64,000 nt of DNA, taken from assembly GCF_009674725.1 (NCBI RefSeq), contig NZ_WKKH01000008.1, positions 101,702 to 165,701 on the forward strand, written 5' to 3'. Shown here one piece after another: positions 19,300 through 29,094 of this stretch (its first letter is position 1; each line of letters begins with the position of its first letter). The position numbers were made by a program, and so were the translations under genes. The notes below the pieces were generated by a model. It worked only from the letters and a program-made list of their open reading frames with translations. It was not told where the DNA came from and made no database searches. Origin of the DNA: Pedobacter petrophilus. GTDB lineage: Bacteria > Bacteroidota > Bacteroidia > Sphingobacteriales > Sphingobacteriaceae.

Positions 19300-20268
19300 T
19301 TAACGGAATAATTCGTGTATTTTTTGTTGTAAAATCATTTTATCAGGAAGTTGAGTTTGGTATTCAGAAACCATAGTTGGCGATAAACTTCTGCTTAAAG
19401 CGTATTCAACAACCTCGTTGTCTTTATCCTTGCAAAGCAAAATACCAATGCTCGGATTTTCGTGTTCCTTTCTTATATCTCTATCTAACGCTTCCAGATA
19501 GAAATTTAATTGACCCAAATGTTCGGGTTTAAATTTGTCAGTTTTTAATTCAAACGCAACCAAGCACTGTAAACCCCGGTGATAAAAAAGCAGATCTATA
19601 TAGAAGTCACTGTTTCCAACCTGAACTTTGTATTCTTCTCCAATAAATAAAAAGTCTTTTCCAAGTTCAAGAATCAGATTTTTCATTTGTTTTAAAAGTT
19701 CTTTCTGCAAATCGCTTTCATTAAAAGTTTCGGGCAGGTTTAGAAATTCAAAGACATAGCTATCTTTAAATGTATTTTCTGCACGAACTTGTAATTCTCT
19801 CAACACTGTTGAGAGTTTTGTATTTCCGATTATTGTTCTTTCAAAAAGACTTGATGAAATCTGTCTGTCAAGTTCTCTAAACGAGTAATGTTCTTGTTTA
19901 CAAAGATTTAAATAGAATTCCTTTTCCTCTGAAGTTTTACATCTTGAAAAAATAGCTAGATTATGAGACCAGCTAATTTCTCTTAACAGTGATGAGAGTT
20001 TTGGAGTATCCTGATAAGTTTCATAAAACTGTTTCATTCTCCAAAGATTTTTATCAGAAAATCCTTTTAAATCTGGTTCATTACGCTGTATATAATCAGC
20101 AAGTTGTTTAACAACCGATTGACCCCAGTCAGAGTTACTGATGCGATTATTGATATATTCACCAATACTCCAATACAAATCGATAAGTTCCTTATTTACA
20201 GCTTTAAGAGCATGGTTTCTTGATTTTTTAATCAAGCCGATAATTTCTGTAAACTGTGGTTCTAGCAT
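19300..20268 (-). CDS. DUF1016 / YhcG-family PD-(D/E)XK nuclease-domain protein
   Basis: The N-terminal DUF1016_N region (IIGLIKKSRNHALKAVNKEL, LYWSIGEYI) is followed near residues 195-290 by a PD-(D/E)XK-like nuclease fold with D in DFYIDLLFYHR and E-x-K in VAFELKTDKF. Start chosen at ATG 20268 (322 aa): the family begins here, and a TATATTTG promoter element at 20294-20287 lies inside the longer frame to 20352. YhcG proteins occur sporadically near restriction and other accessory genes, but their role is not proven. Its stop is 10 bp from the amidohydrolase start, so it may be cotranscribed; it is divergent from recQ. Confidence 0.88.
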   Translation of the reverse strand: MLEPQFTEIIGLIKKSRNHALKAVNKELIDLYWSIGEYINNRISNSDWGQSVVKQLADYIQRNEPDLKGFSDKNLWRMKQFYETYQDTPKLSSLLREISWSHNLAIFSRCKTSEEKEFYLNLCKQEHYSFRELDRQISSSLFERTIIGNTKLSTVLRELQVRAENTFKDSYVFEFLNLPETFNESDLQKELLKQMKNLILELGKDFLFIGEEYKVQVGNSDFYIDLLFYHRGLQCLVAFELKTDKFKPEHLGQLNFYLEALDRDIRKEHENPSIGILLCKDKDNEVVEYALSRSLSPTMVSEYQTQLPDKMILQQKIHELFR

Positions 20269-20286
20269 GTAAGTATAGGTATTGGC

Positions 20287-20294
20287 CAAATATA
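20287..20294 (-). promoter_or_regulatory. -7 promoter element of the DUF1016 gene (TATATTTG)
   Basis: Exact TAnnTTTG match on the minus strand, 18 nt before the ATG at 20268. It decides between the two possible starts of the gene. Confidence 0.5.
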
Positions 20295-20360
20295 ATAATC
20301 TTTTGCAAAGATGGTTTTCTACCAATTGTAAATATACTATTGCTTTACACATAAATTTTA

Positions 20361-20368
20361 TAGTTTTG
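20361..20368 (+). promoter_or_regulatory. -7 promoter element of recQ (TAGTTTTG)
   Basis: Exact TAnnTTTG match ending 13 nt before the recQ ATG, divergent from the DUF1016 promoter 66 bp away. Confidence 0.5.
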
Positions 20369-20381
20369 GTACGCCCGATTT

Positions 20382-22274
20382 ATGACAGCAATAGAGATTT
20401 TACAAAAATACTGGGGCTACCCAGCTTTCCGGCCTTTACAACAAGATATTATCAATTCCGTTTTGGAGGGAAAAGATAGTCTGGCACTTTTACCAACCGG
20501 TGGTGGTAAATCCGTTTGCTTTCAGGTTCCTGCCCTGGTAAAAGAGGGGATTTGCATTGTAGTTTCACCGTTAATTGCTTTGATGAAAGATCAGGTGGAA
20601 AACTTGAAATCAAGGGGGATCGAAGCCATTGCCATTTACGCGGGGATGGGAAAGCGGGAAATTGATATTCTATTGGATAACTGCATCTATGGGAAAATTA
20701 AATTCCTATACCTGTCTCCCGAGCGATTATTATCTGAATTGGTTAGGGTTCGCATATCTTACATGAACGTAAACCTGATTGCTGTTGATGAGGCGCATTG
20801 CATTTCTCAATGGGGATATGACTTTCGGCCGCCTTATCAGCAAATTGCAAAGCTAAGGGAAATTCATCCTTTGGTACCTGTTCTGGCACTAACTGCCACT
20901 GCTACCGCTTTTGTTCGGAGAGATATTGTGGATAAGCTGGAAATGAAGGATCCTCAGGTTTTTGTTAAAAGCTTTGCAAGAGATAACTTAAGCTATGTGG
21001 TTTTTAATAAAGAAGATAAGTATAAAAAGCTAATTGAAATCTGCAGGAATGTAAAGGGAACCGGATTGGTTTATGTACGGAATAGAAGGGAGACTGCAGA
21101 AGTATCAAATTTCTTAAACCGCAATCAAATTAAAGCAGATTTTTACCATGCCGGCCTGGAACGCGACGTCCGTTTTCAAAAACAGGAAGACTGGAAATTA
21201 AATAAAATCCGCTTCATGGTGGCCACGAATGCTTTCGGAATGGGAATTGATAAAGCTGATGTTCGAACGGTTGTACATTTAGACCTGCCGGAAAGTTTAG
21301 AAGCGTATTATCAGGAAGCCGGACGGGCAGGCCGCGATGAGCAACGAAGTTACGCTGTGTTGTTGGCCAACCAGTCAGATATCATGAACCTGGAAACCCG
21401 CTATATCGATAGCTTTCCATCGCCAGAGGAAATTCGAAAAATTTACCATTACCTCGGTAATTATTTTCAACTCGCTTTTAGTGCAGGCGAGGGGTTAACC
21501 TTTACTTTCGATATCGCTGACTTTTGTAAACGGTTTAATATTAGTGTTTTAAAAACAATTTCGGGCCTGAAATTTCTGGAACATGATGGTTACCTAACGC
21601 TATCAGAAAGTATTTTCCTTCCCTCCAGAATGATGTTTATAGCCAGTAATGAAGATATTTACCGTTTTCAGATTGAGAATAAGGCTTATGACAGCATTAT
21701 CAAAACCATCCTGCGGTCTCATGGGGGAGCTTTTGATGGCTTTGTAAATATTAAAGAGGCTGACTTAGCCAGGAAAACCGGACTCTCGTACAAGGAAATT
21801 GTTGCCTTGTTGAACAAGTTACAATCCATAGAATTGCTTACTTATATTCAACAAACTGACCAGCCGCAATTGCAATATATTCGCCCTCGGGTGGATATGG
21901 ATCACTTTGATTTGGACGTGAAATACCTGGAACTGCGGAAAGAAATCCTGCTGAAGCAAGTAAACGCCGTAACTGCCTATGCTTCTACAAAGATCTGTCG
22001 CAGTATTCAGCTATTGTCTTATTTTGATGAAGAAAATGCTTCGAAATGTGGCGTTTGCGATGTTTGTCTTGCCGAAAAGAAGGCGGAAAATGATCAGCAG
22101 ATTGATGATGAAATTGACTATGAAATCATTTCCTTACTTCAACAGCAACATTTAAACCTGGATGATCTGGTAAGTGGAATCAAAATCGGAACTGAAAATG
22201 AACGGATTGATGCCATTCGCGAGTTATTGGATGCCGGCAAAATTAAAACTGATGGCAAGAAATATTATCTTTAG
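20382..22274 (+). CDS. recQ: ATP-dependent DNA helicase, RecQ family
   Basis: A 3'-5' superfamily 2 DNA helicase involved in recombination and repair. Motifs in order: FRPLQQDIINSVL (motif 0), PTGGGKSVCFQ (Walker A), VDEAHCISQWGYDFRPPY (DEAH box and aromatic loop), ALTATAT, and QEAGRAGRD (motif VI). The RecQ zinc site appears as C-x-SIQLLSYF...CGVCDVC. At 630 aa it ends soon after the winged-helix region and shows no HRDC domain. It is therefore probably the shorter of the RecQ paralogues found in Bacteroidota. It is divergent from the YhcG-type nuclease gene. Confidence 0.95.
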   Translation: MTAIEILQKYWGYPAFRPLQQDIINSVLEGKDSLALLPTGGGKSVCFQVPALVKEGICIVVSPLIALMKDQVENLKSRGIEAIAIYAGMGKREIDILLDNCIYGKIKFLYLSPERLLSELVRVRISYMNVNLIAVDEAHCISQWGYDFRPPYQQIAKLREIHPLVPVLALTATATAFVRRDIVDKLEMKDPQVFVKSFARDNLSYVVFNKEDKYKKLIEICRNVKGTGLVYVRNRRETAEVSNFLNRNQIKADFYHAGLERDVRFQKQEDWKLNKIRFMVATNAFGMGIDKADVRTVVHLDLPESLEAYYQEAGRAGRDEQRSYAVLLANQSDIMNLETRYIDSFPSPEEIRKIYHYLGNYFQLAFSAGEGLTFTFDIADFCKRFNISVLKTISGLKFLEHDGYLTLSESIFLPSRMMFIASNEDIYRFQIENKAYDSIIKTILRSHGGAFDGFVNIKEADLARKTGLSYKEIVALLNKLQSIELLTYIQQTDQPQLQYIRPRVDMDHFDLDVKYLELRKEILLKQVNAVTAYASTKICRSIQLLSYFDEENASKCGVCDVCLAEKKAENDQQIDDEIDYEIISLLQQQHLNLDDLVSGIKIGTENERIDAIRELLDAGKIKTDGKKYYL

Positions 22275-22311
22275 GGCTAAACGATTGTTATCCAATTGAT
22301 CAATTAAATAT

Positions 22312-22319
22312 TACTTTTG
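22312..22319 (+). promoter_or_regulatory. Candidate -7 element upstream of the MFS gene (TACTTTTG)
   Basis: Exact TAnnTTTG match 64 nt before the MFS ATG. No TTG at the usual 19-21 nt spacing was found, so this is tentative. Confidence 0.35.
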
Positions 22320-22383
22320 TTTTGAATCATTAAATAACTGCAATCAAACAAACCGTCTAATCATCCGCGAAGCGAAAATAAAA

Positions 22384-23691
22384 ATGATAGAAAAAAATAA
22401 TAAGAAAACCATTCGTTCCTGGGCTTTCTTCGATTGGGCTAACTCGGCCTATAATCTGGTCATTACGTCAACGATTTTTCCTGCCTACTATACCATTATT
22501 ACCACCACAAAAGAACATGGTGATCAGGTTACTTTTTTTGGAAGAAGCTTCGTAAACACTTCACTATCCAATTATGCGTTGTCTTTTGCCTATTTGATTA
22601 TGGCTTTAGCGCTACCTGTGCTGTCGTCGATTGCTGATCGGCGGGGCAACAAAAAATCGTTCATGAAATTCTTTACCTACATGGGCGGTGTGTCTTGTAT
22701 GGCACTTTATTTTTTCAAACTCGATACCTTAGAAATGAGTATCATCTTCTTTGCACTGGCTGCAATGGGCTATATAGGTGGCGTGTTATTCAGTAATTCT
22801 TATTTGCCAGAGATTGCAACGGAAGAACACCAGGACAGAGTAAGTGCGCAAGGTTTTTCCTATGGCTACATCGGTTCTGTGCTTTTGCAGCTTGTTTGCT
22901 TCCTGTTTGTGCTAAAGCCGGAATGGTTCGGGATTTCAGACGCATCGTTTCCACCCAGGTTATCTTTTTTATTAGTAGGCGTCTGGTGGATTGCCTTTTC
23001 GCAAATACCCTTTTCCGTTCTTCCCAACGGAACACCTCAGGTTGATAAAGTTAAAACCAACATCATCAAAGATGGCTTTAATGAATTATCAAAAGTATGG
23101 CAGCAGCTAAAACAGATTAAAAGATTGAAGGGGTTTTTGCTTTCGTTCTTTTTCTATTCCATGGGCGTTCAAACCATTATGCTGGCTGCAGCGGGTTTCG
23201 CAGAAAAAACTTTAAAACTTGGAACGGCAAAACTGATCGCTGTAATCCTAATCATTCAGTTGGTTGCAATTCCCGGCGCCCTGCTCATGTCTTATCTGGC
23301 TAAGAAAATAGGCAATATAAACATCTTAATTATGGTGGTGCTGGTTTGGATCGGCTGCTGTATTTATGGATATTACATCACCAATGAGATTCAATTCTAT
23401 TCACTTGCAGCAATTGTGGGTCTTATTATGGGAGGAATTCAATCGCTATCCCGCTCAACATATTCTAAATATCTACCAACAAATACGCCTGACACCACAT
23501 CATTCTTTAGCTTTTACGATGTAACAGAAAAACTGGCCATCGTAATTGGATTATTTAGTTTTGCCTACATCGAAGATTTAACGGGAAACATTCGCTATTC
23601 TATTATTGCTTTGGCATCATTTTTTATCGTTGGCTTAATCTTTTTGCTAATCTTACGGAAAAACGAAAGCAAAGAAGTAGTAAAGTTGTAA
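22384..23691 (+). CDS. MFS transporter, UMF1/Atg22-like family
   Basis: A 435-aa inner-membrane protein with about 12 predicted spans. The N-terminal RSWAFFDWANSAYNLVI is the signature of the UMF1 (Atg22-like) group of major-facilitator permeases. The MFS loop 2-3 appears as SSIADRRGNKKSFM, and another mark is GGIQSLSRSTYSKYLP. Fungal Atg22 exports amino acids from the vacuole; bacterial substrates are unknown. It is followed after 20 bp by the LutA-like gene, so the two probably form an operon. Confidence 0.9.
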   Translation: MIEKNNKKTIRSWAFFDWANSAYNLVITSTIFPAYYTIITTTKEHGDQVTFFGRSFVNTSLSNYALSFAYLIMALALPVLSSIADRRGNKKSFMKFFTYMGGVSCMALYFFKLDTLEMSIIFFALAAMGYIGGVLFSNSYLPEIATEEHQDRVSAQGFSYGYIGSVLLQLVCFLFVLKPEWFGISDASFPPRLSFLLVGVWWIAFSQIPFSVLPNGTPQVDKVKTNIIKDGFNELSKVWQQLKQIKRLKGFLLSFFFYSMGVQTIMLAAAGFAEKTLKLGTAKLIAVILIIQLVAIPGALLMSYLAKKIGNINILIMVVLVWIGCCIYGYYITNEIQFYSLAAIVGLIMGGIQSLSRSTYSKYLPTNTPDTTSFFSFYDVTEKLAIVIGLFSFAYIEDLTGNIRYSIIALASFFIVGLIFLLILRKNESKEVVKL

Positions 23692-23711
23692 GTTTGTGGC
23701 GTTAAGATATT

Positions 23712-24449
23712 ATGAAAGTAGAATTATTTATCCCTTGTTTTGTTGATCAGTTATACCCGGAAACCGCATTTAACACCATGAGGTTACTAGAAAAATCTGG
23801 CTGTAAGGTGGAGTACAATTCGAAACAAACCTGTTGTGGTCAGCCAGCCTATAATGCAGGTTATTGGGACGAGGCAAAAGAGGTAGGGACAAAATTCTTA
23901 AACGATTTTTCAGAAAACACATATGTGGTTGCACCTTCAGCATCTTGCGTTGGCATGGTAAAAGGAGGTTATAACGATTTGTTTACCAATACGATAGTCC
24001 ACAATAAGTGCCGGAATTTACAATCCAATATCTGGGAACTTTCAGACTTTTTAGTCAACGTAGCAAAGAAGGATTATTTCGGGGCAGAGTTGGAGGGGAA
24101 AGCCGTTTATCACGATTCATGCAGTGCGCTTCGGGAATGTAAAATTAAAGATGAACCCCGTCAGTTACTTTCAAAAGTTCACGGCCTGGAAATGTTAGAG
24201 ATGCAGGATACCGACATGTGTTGTGGCTTCGGCGGAACTTTTGCCGTTAAATTCGATGCGATTTCTTCGGCAATGGCGGAGCAGAAAGTAAATCATGCCA
24301 TGGCTCAAAATGCCGATTACATTATATCTACCGATCTATCATGCCTGCTACATCTGCAAGGTTATATTGAGAAAAATAATCTACCAATCAAAACCATGCA
24401 TATTGCTGATGTTTTGTGTAACGGCTGGCTGGAAAGCACAGAATATTAG
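23712..24449 (+). CDS. LutA/LldE-like (Fe-S)-binding oxidoreductase subunit
   Basis: A 245-aa protein with two CCG (cysteine-rich) domains of the heterodisulfide-reductase type: FIPCFVD...QTCCGQPAYN in the first half and YHDSCSALREC...DMCCGFGGTF in the second. It resembles LutA of the LutABC L-lactate oxidation complex over its length. However, lutB and lutC are not adjacent, so its role in lactate use is not certain. Cytosolic or membrane-peripheral. It forms a short operon with the upstream MFS gene. Confidence 0.9.
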   Translation: MKVELFIPCFVDQLYPETAFNTMRLLEKSGCKVEYNSKQTCCGQPAYNAGYWDEAKEVGTKFLNDFSENTYVVAPSASCVGMVKGGYNDLFTNTIVHNKCRNLQSNIWELSDFLVNVAKKDYFGAELEGKAVYHDSCSALRECKIKDEPRQLLSKVHGLEMLEMQDTDMCCGFGGTFAVKFDAISSAMAEQKVNHAMAQNADYIISTDLSCLLHLQGYIEKNNLPIKTMHIADVLCNGWLESTEY

Positions 24450-24550
24450 CGAACTCACTGATTCCTAATTATCTACAAATTTCAATAAATCTGTCATCTC
24501 TTGATTAAACCTTTTAGACGCAATCATCTCTAAAGGCTAAAGAATAAAAC

Positions 24551-25447
24551 ATGAAAAAGATAATTTTCGCACTTCTGAGCGTTTTCTCTATAGTATCCGT
24601 TGCAGATGCACAAAAGAAAACATCTGGCGCCATTCAGTTTGAAACCACTGTTGATCCGGCTGCAATTGCTGCCGCAAGCGGAATGCAAATTCCAGAACAG
24701 ATGAAAGCAAGGATGCCATCATCCAGTAAAAGTAATTTCGAATTGTTATTTACCGCTACAAATGCAAGTTACATGCCTGTTGAAGATATGGAAGACAGCA
24801 ACGGTGCAGGTGGCAGCGGTGGCGGAATGGGTAGAATGATGATGCGTTTTGGTGGTGGCGGTGGTAACCGCGAATACTATTACAGCTTTGCCGATCAAAA
24901 GCTTACAGAAGTTTTTGATCTGAGTGACACGACATATTACATGCCAGGGAAGTTAACCTTATCTACTTCGGGTCCTTTGGGGTCATTTAGGATGGGTGGT
25001 GGAAAGTCAAATGATACTACTAAATCAAAGCCTGTTGCGGCTCCAAAAATTGAAATTGTGAAAACAGATGCAACTAAAAAAATAATCGGTTTTGATTGTA
25101 AGGAAGTAATTGTTAAATCTACCAGATCAGTAAAGATTCTGGACATGGACAAAGAAGTAACGGAAGAGACTCACATCTGGTACACCAACGATTTAGGCTT
25201 CAATTTCTCTCCAAACCCTAAAATGTGGACGGAAGGTACCGTATTGGCAATTGAAGGTAAAGGCAATTCAAGCATTGCAAAAAGCATTGAATACAGAGGC
25301 GTGAGCAGCAAAGACGTTACACCACCGAAAAAAGCGAAGTTAATTACAGAAGAAGAATATAAGGTTAAAATGGATAATATGATGAAACGTTTCAGACAGA
25401 ACAGACCGGGTGGCGGGGTTCAGCGAATCGTTGTTCCAGGTAATTAA
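24551..25447 (+). CDS. Secreted GLPGLI-like protein
   Basis: A 298-aa exported protein with signal peptide MKKIIFALLSVFSIVSVADA^QKK. The mature part has a Gly/Met-rich low-complexity stretch at residues ~80-105 (GGSGGGMGRMMMRFGGGGG). A region containing KKIIGFDCKEVIVKS and HIWYTNDLGF resembles the GLPGLI family of Bacteroidota secreted proteins. That family has no proven function, though it is often found with TonB-dependent receptors. It is a single gene with a strong terminator. Family assignment is tentative. Confidence 0.7.
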   Translation: MKKIIFALLSVFSIVSVADAQKKTSGAIQFETTVDPAAIAAASGMQIPEQMKARMPSSSKSNFELLFTATNASYMPVEDMEDSNGAGGSGGGMGRMMMRFGGGGGNREYYYSFADQKLTEVFDLSDTTYYMPGKLTLSTSGPLGSFRMGGGKSNDTTKSKPVAAPKIEIVKTDATKKIIGFDCKEVIVKSTRSVKILDMDKEVTEETHIWYTNDLGFNFSPNPKMWTEGTVLAIEGKGNSSIAKSIEYRGVSSKDVTPPKKAKLITEEEYKVKMDNMMKRFRQNRPGGGVQRIVVPGN

Positions 25448-25472
25448 ACTTTAATATTTAGTATTTAAAGGG

Positions 25473-25503
25473 CCTTTCGGATTTATTTTCGAAAGGTTTT
25501 TTT
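25473..25503 (+). terminator. Rho-independent terminator
   Basis: Arms CCTTTCG (25473-25479) and CGAAAGG (25490-25496) with a 10-nt loop, followed by seven T. It ends the GLPGLI-like transcript. Confidence 0.85.
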
Positions 25504-25794
25504 ATAAACAGATGCAACCTTGCATCTTCGTCAAGCTGCCTGAACTTATTTCAGGATTTTTTTGAGGAAGGACTGAAGCGAAAAGGCTAAAGCCGGGTTT
25601 TCTGATCGCTACGCCAACAACGAAAAACGACAGACTAAACATTTCAAAACAAACGGCACTATTCTTCATTAACGCTGCCTAGATTTTATCCATGCGTCGT
25701 CCTGAACCAGTTCCGGATCAATTTCTAATAACAACCTTAATCCAATCAGCTAAAAATATTTACTGTTGGAAAATAACGGTGAGATAAATTTTCT

Positions 25795-25885
25795 TATCTT
25801 CGCGACAATAAAAAATCACTTTGTATGTGATTTAGAATTCACTTTATTTTTAAACCGTTCCGACGCTAATTATAGCATAAGGAAC
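25795..25885 (+). promoter_or_regulatory. thrS promoter and structured 5' leader
   Basis: TATCTTCG at 25795-25802 is a one-mismatch -7 element. The predicted leader of ~90 nt holds two hairpins. The first is AAATCAC/GTGATTT (25813-25833). The second is two-step: outer GTTCC/GGAAC (25857-25861 with 25881-25885) and inner GCTA/TAGC around ATTA (25865-25876). The second ends 15 nt before the ATG, where it could affect ribosome access. Autoregulation by ThrRS through leader structure is known in E. coli; whether it applies here is inference. Confidence 0.45.
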
Positions 25886-25900
25886 AAATCATAGTTGTAG

Positions 25901-27826
25901 ATGATTAATATTACTTTACCTGACGGCTCCGTTCGTCAGTACGAACAGGGCACATCTGCCCATCAAATTGCCTTATCAATTTCCGAGGGCTTAGCCCGTA
26001 ACGTTTTAGCAGCTGAGGTTAATGGCGAAGTTTGGGATTCAACACGCCCAATTGAAGCTGATTCTTCCGTAAAATTATTAACCTGGAATGATGCTGCTGG
26101 GAAATCAACTTTCTGGCATTCATCGGCCCACTTAATGGCTGAAGCTTTGGAAGCATTGTATCCGGGAACGAAATTTGGTATCGGTCCGGCAATTGAAACC
26201 GGTTTTTACTACGATGTAGATTTCGGCGATAAAGAATTTTCTTCGGATGATTTCAAAGCCATTGAAACCAAAATGATTGAACTCGCTAAGCAGAAAGAAA
26301 CTTTTACCCGTGAAAGCGTAAGCAAGGCTGATGCCATTAAATATTTTACTGAAAAAGGAGATGAATATAAATTAGATTTAATTGACGGTTTAGAAGATGG
26401 AAAAATCACCTTCTATTCTCAAGGTCAGTTCACTGATTTATGTCGTGGTCCACACCTTCCAAATACTGGTTTCGTAAAAGCAGTAAAACTGATGAATGTT
26501 GCTGGTGCTTACTGGCGAGGTGATGAAACTAAAAAACAGTTAACACGGATTTATGGTGTAACTTTTCCAAAGGCAAGCGAGCTTACTGAATATCTTGCAA
26601 TGATCGAGGAAGCTAAAAAGCGTGATCACCGTAAACTAGGAAAAGAGCTTGAATTGTTTGCCTTCTCAGAAAAAGTGGGAATGGGCTTGCCATTATGGTT
26701 GCCAAAAGGAGCTGCTTTACGTGAGCGTTTGGTTAACTTTTTGACAAAAGCACAGGCAAAGGCTGGTTACGAGCAGGTAATTACACCTCACATCGGTCAT
26801 AAAAATTTATATGTAACTTCTGGTCACTGGGAGAAATATGGCAAGGATTCATTCCAGCCGATTAAAACGCCGCAAGAAGGAGAGGAGTTTTTCTTAAAAC
26901 CGATGAACTGTCCGCACCATTGCGAAATCTACAAAACAAAACCACGTTCTTACAAAGATCTTCCGGTTCGTTTTGCGGAGTTTGGTACGGTCTATCGTTA
27001 CGAACAAAGCGGAGAGTTACATGGATTAACCCGTGTGCGTGGTTTTACCCAAGATGATGCGCATTTGTTCTGTATGCCAGAGCAAGTGAAGGAAGAGTTT
27101 AAAAAAGTGATTGATTTGGTACTTTACGTATTTAAATCATTAGGATTTGACAACTACACTGCCCAGATTTCGTTAAGAGATCCGGAAAATAAATCGAAAT
27201 ATATCGGTTCAGATGAAAACTGGAGGTTATCGGAAAATGCAATTATCGAGGCTGCTGCTGAAAAAGGATTAAATACAGTTGTAGAATATGGCGAGGCTGC
27301 TTTTTATGGTCCGAAGTTAGATTTTATGGTGAAAGATGCTTTGGGTAGAAAGTGGCAGTTAGGAACTATTCAGGTAGATTATAATTTACCTGAGCGTTTT
27401 GAACTGGAATATACCGGAAGCGATAACCAGAAGCACAGACCAGTGATGATTCACCGTGCGCCGTTTGGTTCGTTGGAAAGATTTATTGCCGTTTTAATTG
27501 AGCATTGCGCCGGGAATTTCCCTTTATGGTTAAGTCCGGAGCAATTTACAATTCTTCCTATTTCAGAAAAATATGAAGAATATGCAAAAAAAGTTTTAGA
27601 TGAGCTAAATAATTCCGATATTCGCGGGCTGATTGACTTTCGTGATGAGAAAATCGGACGTAAAATCCGTGATGCCGAAGTTAAAAAGATCCCTTATATG
27701 CTGATTATCGGTGATAAAGAGATGGCAGAAGGAAAGGTTTCTGTACGCAAGCATGGTGAGGGAGATTTAGGTGAAATGACGTTGGAGGAGTTCAACGATT
27801 TATTAAAAAAAGAAATAACAGTTTAA
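25901..27826 (+). CDS. thrS: Threonyl-tRNA synthetase
   Basis: A class II synthetase charging tRNA-Thr. The 641-aa protein is full length. It has a TGS domain (residues 1-60), the editing domain with [12 protein letters not shown] and the [10 protein letters not shown] site, and the catalytic core. The core shows [10 protein letters not shown] (zinc ligand Cys), motif 2 [20 protein letters not shown] and motif 3 [11 protein letters not shown]. The anticodon-binding domain ends the protein. It leads the operon thrS-infC-rpmI-rplT, a widely conserved order, and has a hairpin-rich leader. Confidence 0.98.
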   Translation: MINITLPDGSVRQYEQGTSAHQIALSISEGLARNVLAAEVNGEVWDSTRPIEADSSVKLLTWNDAAGKSTFWHSSAHLMAEALEALYPGTKFGIGPAIETGFYYDVDFGDKEFSSDDFKAIETKMIELAKQKETFTRESVSKADAIKYFTEKGDEYKLDLIDGLEDGKITFYSQGQFTDLCRGPHLPNTGFVKAVKLMNVAGAYWRGDETKKQLTRIYGVTFPKASELTEYLAMIEEAKKRDHRKLGKELELFAFSEKVGMGLPLWLPKGAALRERLVNFLTKAQAKAGYEQVITPHIGHKNLYVTSGHWEKYGKDSFQPIKTPQEGEEFFLKPMNCPHHCEIYKTKPRSYKDLPVRFAEFGTVYRYEQSGELHGLTRVRGFTQDDAHLFCMPEQVKEEFKKVIDLVLYVFKSLGFDNYTAQISLRDPENKSKYIGSDENWRLSENAIIEAAAEKGLNTVVEYGEAAFYGPKLDFMVKDALGRKWQLGTIQVDYNLPERFELEYTGSDNQKHRPVMIHRAPFGSLERFIAVLIEHCAGNFPLWLSPEQFTILPISEKYEEYAKKVLDELNNSDIRGLIDFRDEKIGRKIRDAEVKKIPYMLIIGDKEMAEGKVSVRKHGEGDLGEMTLEEFNDLLKKEITV

Positions 27827-27844
27827 ATTAAAATAGTTACACAT

Positions 27845-28414
27845 TTGGCATTAGGAAGACCAGGATTTAACAGGGGACCACGTCCACCTTTTAAGAAAAA
27901 AGAAGCAGAGCATAACATTAATCAGTACATTAAATCGCCTGAAGTGCGTTTGGCTGGCGATAATGTTGAACCAGGGATTTATCCTTTGGCAAAAGCTTTG
28001 GCGCTTGCTGATGATTTGGAATTGGATTTGGTAGAAATTTCTCCAAATGCTGTACCACCAGTTTGTAGAATTATTGATTACAGCAAGTTTGTTTACGAAC
28101 AAAAGAAAAAGCAGAAAGAAATTAAATCCAATGCTAAACAAACTGTAATTAAGGAGATTCGTTTTGGTCCGAATACGAATGATCACGATTTCCAGTTTAA
28201 ATTAAAACATGCGGTAAGCTTTTTAGAGAGCGGTGAAAAAGTTCGTGCTTATGTGCATTTTAAAGGTAGAGCAATTGTTTACAAGGAACAGGGAGAGATT
28301 TTGTTATTAAAATTTGCCCAGGCTTTGGAAGATGTAGGTAAAGTAGAATTATTACCTAAGTTAGAAGGTAAACGGATGTTCTTAACAGTTGCGCCTAAAG
28401 TAGCAAAAAAATAA
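27845..28414 (+). CDS. infC: Translation initiation factor IF-3
   Basis: IF-3 binds the 30S subunit, prevents premature 50S joining and checks the start codon. The 189-aa protein has the N-domain ([39 protein letters not shown]), a basic linker ([13 protein letters not shown]) and the C-domain ([21 protein letters not shown]). No ATG fits: the start is TTG at 27845, 18 nt after the thrS stop. A rare start codon on infC fits the known autoregulation of IF-3, which discriminates against non-AUG starts. Confidence 0.97.
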   Translation: MALGRPGFNRGPRPPFKKKEAEHNINQYIKSPEVRLAGDNVEPGIYPLAKALALADDLELDLVEISPNAVPPVCRIIDYSKFVYEQKKKQKEIKSNAKQTVIKEIRFGPNTNDHDFQFKLKHAVSFLESGEKVRAYVHFKGRAIVYKEQGEILLLKFAQALEDVGKVELLPKLEGKRMFLTVAPKVAKK

Positions 28415-28443
28415 AAATAGGTTTATAAATTAAAAAACAGGTT

Positions 28444-28644
28444 ATGCCAAAAATGAAAACCAATTCCAGTGCTAAAAAGCGTTTTTCGCTTACTGGAACA
28501 GGTAAAATCAAAAGAAACAAAGCATACAAAAGTCACATCTTAACAAAGATGAGTACTAAACGTAAACGTGCTCTTGGAAATGCAGGAATTGTAACAGATG
28601 CAGATTCAGGTAACGTTAAACGCATGCTTTGCATCGGAAAGTAA
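28444..28644 (+). CDS. rpmI: 50S ribosomal protein L35
   Basis: A 66-aa basic ribosomal protein with the L35 pattern [24 protein letters not shown] and the C-terminal [10 protein letters not shown]. It starts 29 bp after infC in the conserved thrS-infC-rpmI-rplT order. Confidence 0.97.
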   Translation: MPKMKTNSSAKKRFSLTGTGKIKRNKAYKSHILTKMSTKRKRALGNAGIVTDADSGNVKRMLCIGK

Positions 28645-28719
28645 TTTATTAATTCACCAGGTATCAGGCCTTAAGTTTCCGGAAAAAAGGAACGCCGCTT
28701 ACCAAAAAACAACAACAAC

Positions 28720-29064
28720 ATGCCACGTTCGGTAAACGCAGTAGCTTCGAGAAGAAGACGGAAAAAAGTCCTTAATATGGCCAAAGGCTATTGGGGCTCA
28801 AGAAGTAAAGTTTTTACGGTTGCTAAAAATACAGTTGAAAAAGGTTTGCAATATGCATACCGTGACCGTAAAGTTAAGAAAAGAGAATTCCGCGGATTAT
28901 GGATCCAACGTATTAATGCAGGTGCTCGTCAGCACGGTATTTCTTACTCTCAATTAATTGGTAAACTTGCTTCAAAAGAAATCGGTTTAAACCGTAAAGT
29001 ATTGGCTGATTTAGCAATGAATCACCCAGAAGCTTTTAAAGCTGTAATTGATGCAGTAAAATAG
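28720..29064 (+). CDS. rplT: 50S ribosomal protein L20
   Basis: L20 binds 23S rRNA early in large-subunit assembly and in several bacteria represses its own operon. The 114-aa protein has the typical basic N-terminus ([30 protein letters not shown]) shown here in part, and the globular domain [19 protein letters not shown]. It is the last gene of the operon, followed by a strong terminator. Confidence 0.97.
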   Translation: MPRSVNAVASRRRRKKVLNMAKGYWGSRSKVFTVAKNTVEKGLQYAYRDRKVKKREFRGLWIQRINAGARQHGISYSQLIGKLASKEIGLNRKVLADLAMNHPEAFKAVIDAVK

Positions 29065-29094
29065 AAATTCTCGCTCAGGCGACAATCATATTTT

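Larger units (their letters stand above)
25448..25900. other. 453-bp intergenic region with terminator, REP-like debris and the thrS leader
   Basis: After the terminator at 25473-25503 come sequences resembling a dispersed Bacteroidota intergenic repeat. These are 25529-25556 (CCTGAACTTATTTCAGGAT) and 25692-25718 (TCCTGAACCAGTTCCGGAT), each an imperfect palindrome. The last ~100 bp is the structured leader of thrS. No ORF of interest was found. Confidence 0.55.

Noticed and set aside
25508..25794. T-box or riboswitch upstream of thrS
   Set aside because: No T-box motif or specifier loop was found, and T-boxes are not expected in this phylum. The sequence looks like degenerate repeats.
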